From: Phycisphaera sp.
Lineage (GTDB): Bacteria > Planctomycetota > Phycisphaerae > Phycisphaerales > Phycisphaeraceae
Direction: 5' to 3'
Assembly: GCA_016125215.1 (NCBI GenBank)
Contig: WGMF01000013.1
Span: forward strand, 62,001 to 126,000
Length of the DNA stretch: 64,000 nt
Of this stretch, positions 44,137 through 51,253 are shown piece by piece. The number at the start of each line of letters is the position of its first letter. Positions within the stretch are counted from its first letter, which is position 1. The notes under the pieces are model-generated. The model saw only the letters and a program-made list of their open reading frames with translations, ran no database searches and was not told the origin of the DNA. The position numbers were made by a program, and so were the translations under genes.

Positions 44137-45006
44137 ATGAAAGCAACTACTGTGATCAAGGCATTGGTTTGTGCTCTGCCCCTGGGCCTCGCGGTTCAGT
44201 CGGCATCGGCACTCGAGTTCGACTTCTCGAACAACGGCACCGTCCCCGGGACCATCACCAAGGTGCTCGAGTTCGACTGGGGTGTGGGTAACGTCCTGGC
44301 CGAGGACGCCCTCGTGGTTCCCGGTGGCCCGGTCAAGCCCGCCGGCAGCACCTTCTTCACCTACTTCCAGGCACGTCTCAACGGCTTCCAGGTGGCCCCC
44401 GGTTCCAACGTGAACCCTGGCGGCGGCGCCTCGGGCGGTGTCTACCTGCCCATCGGCCAAGAGATCACCATCGTGGCCGGCTTCAAGGAAGAGGTCACCT
44501 TCGTCTCCGGCGACTTCACACAGTCGAGCTTCAAGGTCGTTGACGACGCCATGAACTTCGTCAAGATCTACTACGACTCCACCGGCGACTCCAACGCCTC
44601 CACCGGCGCGGGCTTCGGTGACGGCCTCATGATCTTCAGCGGTAAGCCGGTCTCCGGCCTCTCCGGTGTCGACGTGAACGACCCCGACACCAACAAGGGT
44701 GCCCTGAACATCACCGCCCTGATCGACTACGTCGACACGGCCTTCTTCCCCACCCTGCCCGCTGACCTCCTGTCCCTCCGCCTCATCAACCCCGGCACCG
44801 TTCAGGACCTCAACAGCCTGCCCGACGGCGTCGACTTCGACACCAAGGTTGGCACCACCGAGTTCAACGCCGGCACGACCGACTTCGGCTTCCGCTCGGA
44901 CATCAACAGCAAGATCGAAACCGTGATCCCCGAGCCGATCACCGCCGGCCTGAGCCTCATGGGCCTCTCCGCCCTCGGCCTCGCCGCCGCCCGCCGCCGC
45001 CGCTAA
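44137..45006 (+). CDS. PEP-CTERM protein, PepA-like
   Basis: 289 residues: signal peptide (1-25, ending SASA), a beta-rich secreted domain, and the sorting tail IPEP at about 264, a hydrophobic helix (SLMGLSALGLAAA) and RRRR. It should be exported, held by the tail, and cleaved by the exosortase. The middle region (FFTYFQARLNGFQ, EITIVAGFKEEVTF, FVKIYYDSTGDSN, GAGFGDGLMIFSG) resembles the flocculation-associated PEP-CTERM protein PepA of Zoogloea. A role in floc or biofilm matrix is inferred from that resemblance. Confidence 0.9.
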   Translation: MKATTVIKALVCALPLGLAVQSASALEFDFSNNGTVPGTITKVLEFDWGVGNVLAEDALVVPGGPVKPAGSTFFTYFQARLNGFQVAPGSNVNPGGGASGGVYLPIGQEITIVAGFKEEVTFVSGDFTQSSFKVVDDAMNFVKIYYDSTGDSNASTGAGFGDGLMIFSGKPVSGLSGVDVNDPDTNKGALNITALIDYVDTAFFPTLPADLLSLRLINPGTVQDLNSLPDGVDFDTKVGTTEFNAGTTDFGFRSDINSKIETVIPEPITAGLSLMGLSALGLAAARRRR

Positions 45007-45051
45007 TCCAACCGGATAAGCCAAGCCTCGGCTGACAACTCAATAACCCCT

Positions 45052-45081
45052 CAAAACCCCCCGCCAACACGGGGGGTTTTG
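45052..45081 (+). terminator. Rho-independent terminator after PEP-CTERM gene
   Basis: A perfect 11-bp stem (CAAAACCCCCC at 45052-45062, GGGGGGTTTTG at 45071-45081) with an 8-nt loop, 46 nt after the stop, ends the exosortase locus transcript. Confidence 0.88.
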
Positions 45082-45105
45082 CTTTGCGCTCACGCCACGG
45101 AATTC

Positions 45106-45239
45106 GACGGGATAACAGGATGGCCGGATGAACAGGATCAGAACCGATCCCATCAATTCCGAGAATACACCCCGAACACAAACATGTGCAGAGGTCTTGG
45201 ACCGATCCTGTTGATCTTTGTCAATCCTGTGATCCCGTC
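45106..45239. repeat. Inverted repeat, GACGGGATAACAGGAT family, copy 2
   Basis: Arms at 45106-45121 and 45224-45239 match at 15 of 16 positions, with further AACAGGATC/GATCCTGTT pairing inside. It fills the space between the terminator and the convergent acyltransferase-like gene. It ends 6 nt before that gene's stop. Confidence 0.85.
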
Positions 45240-45245
45240 AACGCT

Positions 45246-46079
45246 TCATGCTGCGCCCGCGAGGCGGCCGGTCATCGTCGGGATCGCATCGGCCATCTCG
45301 TGCTCGGCGTTTTCGAGGACGTGGACCATGTGGGCAAAGAACCGTGCGCTCTGGGCGCCGGCCATCACACGGCGGTCGAAGTTGAGCATCAGGTGCGTGG
45401 TCGTGCGGACCTCGACGCGACCGCCCACCGCGACCGCGCGGGGCTTGACCATGCCGAAGCTCACGCCGATCGGCCAGGGCCACGTGGTGGCGACCTGGTC
45501 CACGCCATATTTAGCCGGTGAACTGATGACCGCCGCCGCGCCGCGGTATTTCACCCACGCCGACGGGAAGTAGAGCGGGAAGCGGATCAGGTGCGCAGCG
45601 ATCCACGGCGGGAGTTTCGTGACCACCGTACGGAAGCTGCGCCACTGTTCGTTGCTCTGGATATCACACACCGCCATTGCACGCAGCCACTTCGAGATGT
45701 CGTCGAGCGATCGGTTATCGACGCTGCGCATCACGTCTACAAACGCGCAGGCCTCCGCGCCGGGTTCTTCGCGTTCGCCGGCCACGGCCACGTCGATGTT
45801 GTCGAAACGTTGCAGCGTCTTTGGCGCCCAGGGCTTCCACCACCGGTGGACCACTCGCCGATTGGCGTAGGGATATTTCTGCAGCGCCAGCGCCACGGCC
45901 TTGGCCATAAACGCGGTGTAGGTTGGACGCGACTGCCCGCAACGTGCTCGGATGGATTCGACCTGAGAGAGGTCGACCTCGGTCACAAACGTCACCGTCA
46001 CGCCGGGCCTAAGCTCGTGCTCGGCCATCCTGCGGTTGGCCTCGAAAAAGCGGTTGCGTTTTTCGATGTGGTAGGTCAT
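45246..46079 (-). CDS. E2/CAT-like acyltransferase with altered catalytic motif
   Basis: 277 residues with the fold pattern of the catalytic domain of 2-oxoacid dehydrogenase E2 enzymes and chloramphenicol acetyltransferase (VTFVTEVDLSQVESIRA, YTAFMAKAVALALQKYPYANRR, NIDVAVAGEREE, SFGMVKPRAVAVGG). The motif that is normally DHRxxDG reads D235-R236-R237-V-M-A240-G: the catalytic His is Arg and the Asp is Ala. There is no lipoyl domain. It is last in the operon and its first 24 codons overlap the end of the glycosyltransferase gene by 71 nt. It may act as a non-classical acyltransferase or bind an acyl-CoA without this catalysis. Confidence 0.78.
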   Translation of the reverse strand: MTYHIEKRNRFFEANRRMAEHELRPGVTVTFVTEVDLSQVESIRARCGQSRPTYTAFMAKAVALALQKYPYANRRVVHRWWKPWAPKTLQRFDNIDVAVAGEREEPGAEACAFVDVMRSVDNRSLDDISKWLRAMAVCDIQSNEQWRSFRTVVTKLPPWIAAHLIRFPLYFPSAWVKYRGAAAVISSPAKYGVDQVATTWPWPIGVSFGMVKPRAVAVGGRVEVRTTTHLMLNFDRRVMAGAQSARFFAHMVHVLENAEHEMADAIPTMTGRLAGAA

Positions 46080-47316
46080 CGGTTTCTCCCCCACCTGTCC
46101 CCCCGATCACGCTTTCGAGAATCCCCGCCAGTCGAGCCGGGGCGTCGTACCGGGCCAGCACTTTGGCCAGCCCCTGTGCTCTCTGCCGATACCCGGCGTC
46201 CTTTAACATGTCATCGACCATTTCATGCAGCCTGTGAACCTTGAGCGTGCCCGCACGCAGGCTTTGGCCGGCCCCGGTGGCGCGGATATTGGCCATATTC
46301 AGGTGCTGGTCCATGTTCGAGCAGACGCCCAGGACGGGCACCCCCGCCGACAGGGCCTGATAGGCCCCGGGGCTTCCGCCGTTGTTGACCGCCAGTGACG
46401 CCGCCGAACAGACGCGGTCGCCGGGCAGGTAGTCCCAAAGGTGGACGTGGTCCCCGGTGGCGTGGACCGGCTTACCCGCCTTGGCGGCGATGAGGCGGAC
46501 GCCCATGCCCCGCGTGGCCTCGATGAGCTTGTCCAGCGCGTCGCCCCGGCCGGAGCTGCCCAGCGTGGCGTAGATGATCGGTTCGGGTGACGCTTGCTTG
46601 AGCAATCCCTCTAACACTTTGTCACACTCGGCGTCCGCCGACGGGCTCCACGGCACCGGGCCGAGGTAGTGGTGGTTGGGAGGGAGGTCGTGTGTGGGCG
46701 CGATCTCGGGCACGTCGCCGTAGAGCACGTGGTCGCCGTCGGTATAGACCCGACGGAGGTCTTGGCCGAGGGTCGGCAACCCGTGTTCCGCCCGAACGGT
46801 GTTGAGCGGTTTAGCGTGCAATGCAAAGGCGAACGGACGGATGGCCCGGAAGATCGCCTGTGCCGCGGGCGTGCCGATGACGTGCTCCATCGGGTGGTCG
46901 GGGATCACGTAACGCTGCCGGGCGTAGGGGCTCCAGTAGGCGTTGATGAAATTGAGGTAAGGCACGCCGGCCATGCGGGCGCTGACGGAGAGCGATAGCC
47001 GCAGGTCGCCCACGACCGCGTCGGGCCTGACGTGCTCGATCACGCGCAGGTCGTCTTGGATGTATGCCCGCAGGGTGCCGGCGTCGTAGAGCGGGTTGCC
47101 GCGCGTGAGGGATTCGATGAATTGTTGGCTGGGGATCGAGTCGATGGCGTGTTCGCTCAACGGGATCGGGCCGAGCGCGTTCTGGAAGCGCGGCGACCAG
47201 GCGAAGTGGACCTCGAAGCGTTCGGGGTCGAGGCTGCGCGCGAGTGTGAGCGGACGCGCCACGTGGGCAAGCGTGACCGCCTCGGCAAAAAACAGGATGC
47301 GTAATCGCCTGGTCAT
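46009..47316 (-). CDS. UGT/GT1-like glycosyltransferase
   Basis: 435 residues of the GT-B fold related to macrolide/UDP-glycosyltransferases. The N-terminal domain has LRILFFAEAVTLAHVARPLTLARSL and FQNALGPIPLSEH. The C-terminal donor site has IYATLGSSGRGDALDKLIEA, HLWDYLPGDRV, VNNGGSPGAYQALSAGVPVLGVCSNMDQHLN. The usual HGG signature reads NNGG, so the His that contacts the donor phosphate is Asn. Sugar donor and acceptor are unknown; position in the N-acyl amino acid operon suggests glycosylation of that lipid. It starts 30 bp after the ThiF fusion gene. Confidence 0.87.
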   Translation of the reverse strand: MTRRLRILFFAEAVTLAHVARPLTLARSLDPERFEVHFAWSPRFQNALGPIPLSEHAIDSIPSQQFIESLTRGNPLYDAGTLRAYIQDDLRVIEHVRPDAVVGDLRLSLSVSARMAGVPYLNFINAYWSPYARQRYVIPDHPMEHVIGTPAAQAIFRAIRPFAFALHAKPLNTVRAEHGLPTLGQDLRRVYTDGDHVLYGDVPEIAPTHDLPPNHHYLGPVPWSPSADAECDKVLEGLLKQASPEPIIYATLGSSGRGDALDKLIEATRGMGVRLIAAKAGKPVHATGDHVHLWDYLPGDRVCSAASLAVNNGGSPGAYQALSAGVPVLGVCSNMDQHLNMANIRATGAGQSLRAGTLKVHRLHEMVDDMLKDAGYRQRAQGLAKVLARYDAPARLAGILESVIGGTGGGETDDLPHRKTQPLFRGQPQDGRARA

Positions 47317-47346
47317 CGCACGGATTCTAAGGGGAATTCGGGCGGG

Positions 47347-49431
47347 TTATTCGCCGGGGGTCGGTTCGTGTTTCACCCGCAACCGCTCCAAAGGGAGCCT
47401 GAGCGATCGGCTGGTGGCCGGCGTCCCAAAGCCGACCCGTCCCATGAAGACACACCGGTCCACCGCGTCCTGCCCGATGAGCCGGTTGAGTTTCTTCCGC
47501 ACGTCGCCGGCCCGGCGCAGCGCCCGGGCGTCCTTGGTGAAGGGCAGGTTTTCCACGGCGTAACGCGAGAAGATCAACGGCGTCATCTCGGGCTGCAGGT
47601 GGAGGTTGAGGCTGGTGGTGGTGAGCCAGAAACGTTGCAAAGCGCGGCCGGCGAGGACCTGGTCGTCGATCCCCTCGGGCGGCGATTTGGCCAACAGGAA
47701 GAAGTGCGCCGCGCAATTCACCCCGGGCCTGTAGTCCAGCGCGATGCGCGGCAGGAACGTGCCCATCATGAAACGGTTCATGAAACGCACCTTGCCCCAA
47801 CTCGTCATGGCGGACTTCATCATGGCAAGCATGAACGGGCTCAGGCCCACCGCTTGATCGGGGATGCGGTCGTCGCTGAAGGTCTTGCCCCACTCGATGA
47901 CGTGCTTGTGGACCCGGTAGGCCTCTTCGATGGTCAGGCGGATGTGGGCGCTGTGGAAGAGCAGGCGAGCGACCTTGCGGCGCTGAGCGGGGGATTCGAG
48001 GAAGCGCACCTCGAAGTTCTGACCGACGGCCTGGGTCATGCGGTTGCGCTCGGTGTTTTCGAGCGGTGTGGCGGTGAGGGGCCTGCGTTGCGTGCAGCGC
48101 AGCGGGATGAAGGCCGCAAGCGGGTCGGGCTTGACGGCGGGCTCGGGCGTGAGGCTGACATCGAATGTCGGTTCATTCACGGGCTTGTCGAGCCTGCGGA
48201 CCGCGCCCGTGCCCAGACCCTGCGTGGATGCGGCGATCTTGATGGTTTCGAGCAGTGCGCCGAGCGAGATTTGACTGGCACGACCGTCGAGGTCGTAGAC
48301 GCAGTGGTCGCGTGTGTCGTGGCCGTGGACAACGACGTGCTGGTCGCTCTTGACCTCGAATCGCCAGGGCTGGGTGTTGTCGCCGCTGGGTGCCCAGCGT
48401 GCGAGGTCGAGGACCCGGTCCATGACCGAGGTGTATTTCGTTTCCGGTCGGCGTGTTTCGGGCTGCTCCAACTTACCCGCAAAGATACGTTTGGCCACGC
48501 GGATGGAGAGCCACTGGAGCGGGTTGCGGTTGCCAAAGGGTCGGTAGGTGATGACGGTACGGTTCTCGAAGGCGTCGAAGTGGACGCCGCGCGGGGCCGC
48601 GACGACCTTGCCGCGTTTGAGAAGGATCTTGGTCGCCCGGGTGGCGGCGACACCGGCGCACATCATGCACGCCATCGGGGTCGAGGGGCCTTTATGGTTG
48701 ACAAGGTCGACCGCGGTGGGGTCGACGAGGTAGGCGCTGTGCAGCCGGGCGGGCGCGAGGCCGACGAGGAATCGCACGAGCTGCTCGGTGGTGCTCTTGC
48801 CCTCCATGCGGAAGTATTGCTCGAAGGTCATTTGGCCCGGCAGGAACGTCAGCGCGGCACAGCCCATGCCCAGCGGCGCAGCGGTGATGGCGGGGATACG
48901 CAGCTGTGCGCAGCGGGCAAAGACCTTGCGACGGATGTCGATGGCAAAGAAGTCCAGACCGTCGACGAAGAGGTCGACACCCTCGAGGAAACGGTCGAGG
49001 TTCTGCTCGGTGACGCCCGTGGGGAATCGCTTGATTTTCAGGTCCGGGTTGATGTCCAGGGCCATGTCGGCCATGACATCGACCTTGGGCTTGCCGACGG
49101 TGCTGTGCGATGCGCCGACCTGTCGGTTGAAGTTGACGATGTCGAAGGCGTCGAAGTCGGCGATGTGGAACTGGCCGATGCCCAGCCGTGTGAGTGTGAG
49201 CAGGTGCGCCCCGCCGACGCCGCCCATGCCGGCGATGGCGATGCGCTTGGTGGCCAGCACGCGCTGCTCGGCCGCGGTGACCCACCCGATGTTGCGGGCA
49301 AAGGCCTCGTCGTAGTGGGGCTTATCGGGGTGTGTGTATGATCGAGCCGCGTCGCTGTCCGTCGGCGAAAGGGTTTCGTCGGCGTGCTCAGGTGCTGACG
49401 GGGTGAGGGTCTGTTCGGATGAGCGTGGCAT
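47347..49431 (-). CDS. ThiF/E1-like adenylyltransferase fused to nitroreductase
   Basis: 694 residues. A ThiF/MoeB/E1-type domain spans about 43-300: nucleotide loop AGMGGVGGAH (67-76), metal/adenylate segment ADFDAFDIVNFNRQ (91-104), and a single CMMC pair at 255-258, where relatives bind zinc with two CxxC pairs. A nitroreductase/flavin domain follows from about 335 (LDLARWAPSGDNTQPWRFEV) with further FMN-type elements to the C-terminus. Mycobacterial proteins annotated MoeY share this fusion. Adenylation of a carboxylate followed by flavin-dependent oxidation is the simple reading. The gene is between an N-acyl amino acid synthase and a glycosyltransferase. Confidence 0.9.
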   Translation of the reverse strand: MPRSSEQTLTPSAPEHADETLSPTDSDAARSYTHPDKPHYDEAFARNIGWVTAAEQRVLATKRIAIAGMGGVGGAHLLTLTRLGIGQFHIADFDAFDIVNFNRQVGASHSTVGKPKVDVMADMALDINPDLKIKRFPTGVTEQNLDRFLEGVDLFVDGLDFFAIDIRRKVFARCAQLRIPAITAAPLGMGCAALTFLPGQMTFEQYFRMEGKSTTEQLVRFLVGLAPARLHSAYLVDPTAVDLVNHKGPSTPMACMMCAGVAATRATKILLKRGKVVAAPRGVHFDAFENRTVITYRPFGNRNPLQWLSIRVAKRIFAGKLEQPETRRPETKYTSVMDRVLDLARWAPSGDNTQPWRFEVKSDQHVVVHGHDTRDHCVYDLDGRASQISLGALLETIKIAASTQGLGTGAVRRLDKPVNEPTFDVSLTPEPAVKPDPLAAFIPLRCTQRRPLTATPLENTERNRMTQAVGQNFEVRFLESPAQRRKVARLLFHSAHIRLTIEEAYRVHKHVIEWGKTFSDDRIPDQAVGLSPFMLAMMKSAMTSWGKVRFMNRFMMGTFLPRIALDYRPGVNCAAHFFLLAKSPPEGIDDQVLAGRALQRFWLTTTSLNLHLQPEMTPLIFSRYAVENLPFTKDARALRRAGDVRKKLNRLIGQDAVDRCVFMGRVGFGTPATSRSLRLPLERLRVKHEPTPGE

Positions 49432-49455
49432 GGCGTGTCATCGGGTGATGGACAA

Positions 49456-50256
49456 TCAGGCGGTGTGCTTTGAACTGACCGTATCGAAGGGGGGCAGGTA
49501 TTTTTTCTTGTGGAGGTAGCGGGCCAGGGCCGAGCCTTTGAGAGCGTGTGGCGAGAAGTCGAATCGGTGTTCGAAGAACTCGCGTTCGATGGGGTTGTTC
49601 TTGATGTAGGCCAGGCCCCGCGGGAGCTTGGCGGGCTTGATGACCTCGGCGACCTTGATGTGGAGGAGGACGACGGCGGCGCCGTTGACGGTGTCGTAGC
49701 TGCGTTCCGGGCCGACCTGCTCGAAGGACATGAAGCGTTCGTAAAACGGGGCGTGGTGGGGGTGGACGCCGATGATCGCGTCGGTGTTGAGGTAGGTCGA
49801 GTAGTAGAACGCCATGCGGATCAGGTCGCGCACCGCGCCGAAGGACCGGATCATCTCACGTCGCCGGTCCGCGAGGAGGCCGACCTCGATCAGGGCGCGA
49901 TCGCGTTTTCGCAGGGCGTCGATCTCGTCGGCGTAGACACACTCGAGCGGCAGTCCGCGCTGCGAGTCGACCATGACGGTGAGGGTGCTGACCAGCCGAT
50001 CCTGCACGCGTCCGGTCATCACCGCGGTGTCGGGGCTGACGGCGTGGGGGACGGTGTGCAGCTCTTCGTCATTGGGGTCGATGATCTCGATATCGCGGTA
50101 GCTGTGGTAGACCAGCCGCCAGGCTTCTTCGATCTGGTGGATGGAGTTGGCAATGCACAGGTCCATCTTGCCGATGGACTGCGATTCTTCCTCCCGCGCA
50201 GGGGATGCCTCTTGCGCAAGTCGGGGGCTGGTTACTTGCTCGGATCGATCTCCCAT
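49456..50256 (-). CDS. FeeM-type N-acyl amino acid synthase (GNAT fold)
   Basis: 266 residues. A GNAT-like domain related to FeeM and acyl-homoserine lactone synthases: IHQIEEAWRLVYHSYRDIEII, DRLVSTLTVMVDSQRGLPLECVYADEIDALRKRDRALIEVGLLAD, AIIGVHPHHAPFYERFMSFEQVG, YDTVNGAAVVLLHI. FeeM joins a fatty acyl group, carried on acyl carrier protein, to the amine of an amino acid. Related proteins occur with exosortase systems. The ATG at 50256 has GAGGAG 3 nt upstream; a start at 50310 is possible but less likely. It is the first gene of the operon, 24 bp before the ThiF fusion gene. Confidence 0.87.
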   Translation of the reverse strand: MGDRSEQVTSPRLAQEASPAREEESQSIGKMDLCIANSIHQIEEAWRLVYHSYRDIEIIDPNDEELHTVPHAVSPDTAVMTGRVQDRLVSTLTVMVDSQRGLPLECVYADEIDALRKRDRALIEVGLLADRRREMIRSFGAVRDLIRMAFYYSTYLNTDAIIGVHPHHAPFYERFMSFEQVGPERSYDTVNGAAVVLLHIKVAEVIKPAKLPRGLAYIKNNPIEREFFEHRFDFSPHALKGSALARYLHKKKYLPPFDTVSSKHTA

Positions 50257-50463
50257 GTTCTCCTCGCCACGGGCACATCCTGTCGGTGCCCAAGGGTCAC
50301 AGCGTTGCATGATCGGCTGACCGTGTAGGGGTCATCCTGCATATCTCAAGAGTCGGCTGAATCGGGGTTAGGAAAAACAGGTAAGGCGGGTAAGTCAGCG
50401 GGGTCCGTGCGTGATAGAACGTTCATGCCGGTTGTGCCGAGTTTCCGGGGCAGCGGCGGTCCG

Positions 50464-50491
50464 ATTATAGGACATTCCCTTTGGGATTCAA
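50464..50491 (-). promoter_or_regulatory. Promoter of the N-acyl amino acid operon
   Basis: On the minus strand TTGAAT (50486-50491), a 16-nt spacer and a perfect TATAAT (50464-50469) lie about 210 nt upstream of the synthase start. Transcription would give a leader of roughly 200 nt. The same region lies just beyond the pdxH stop, so the promoter is not internal to another gene. Confidence 0.6.
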
Positions 50492-50516
50492 TAGTTATTT
50501 TCGGGCGGGTCCGGGT

Positions 50517-51179
50517 CTATGGCCAGAGGCGTTGGACCTGCCACGGGGCTTGACCGGGTTGGAGTGGTGCCACACGGGTGTATCGCAGGCGGTCGTGCAG
50601 GCGGTTTGGCCGACCCTGCCAGAATTCGATGGCGGATGGGACGACGCGGTAGCCGCCCCAGTTCTCGGGCATGGGCACGTCGGCGTGGGCGTAGCGGGCT
50701 TCGAGGTCAGCCAGTGTTTTTTCCAGCTCGGATCGGCTGGCGGCCGGCTTGCTCTGGCACGAAGCCAAGGCCCCGAGCTGACTGCCTCGCGGACGGGATC
50801 GGAAGTAGTGTTGGGATTCTTCGGTGCTGGTCTTGTGCGCCACGCCCTCGATGCGCACCTGACGTTCGAGATTGGCCCAGTGGAAGACCAGCGCGACGCG
50901 CGCGTCGTGGGTGATGTCGCCTGCTTTGGCCGAGTCGTAGTTGGTGAAGAAGGTGAAGCCCGAATCGTCGAAGCCCTTGAGCAGGACGATGCGTGCGGTG
51001 GGTTGGCCGTCGGGTGAAACGGTGGCCAGCGTCATGGCGTTGGGCTCGTACCACGGGCCGACGTTGGCCGAGCGCGCCTGCTCGAACCACTTGGCAAACT
51101 GACGGATCGCATCCGCGTCGGCTTCGGATTCGAGTAGCGCCCCGTGGTCGTATTCCTTACGCATGTCGTGGATCGCCAT
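50517..51179 (-). CDS. pdxH: Pyridoxamine 5'-phosphate oxidase
   Basis: A 220-residue FMN enzyme making pyridoxal 5'-phosphate. EPNAMTLATVSPDGQPTARIVLLKGFDDSGFTFFTNYDSAKAGD, ALVFHWANLERQVRIEGVA, EESQHYFRSRPRGSQLGALAS and the C-terminal IEFWQGRPNRLHDRLRY plus QRLWP ending are diagnostic. Length is standard. It is divergent from lnt with a 74-bp intergenic region. Confidence 0.96.
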   Translation of the reverse strand: MAIHDMRKEYDHGALLESEADADAIRQFAKWFEQARSANVGPWYEPNAMTLATVSPDGQPTARIVLLKGFDDSGFTFFTNYDSAKAGDITHDARVALVFHWANLERQVRIEGVAHKTSTEESQHYFRSRPRGSQLGALASCQSKPAASRSELEKTLADLEARYAHADVPMPENWGGYRVVPSAIEFWQGRPNRLHDRLRYTRVAPLQPGQAPWQVQRLWP

Positions 51180-51253
51180 GCACGAATGTTAGTCGCTCGG
51201 GGTTAAGCGTCCAAGCGGGCGTGTGCCATGGGCTTGAGGGGGGTCTTCTTGTT

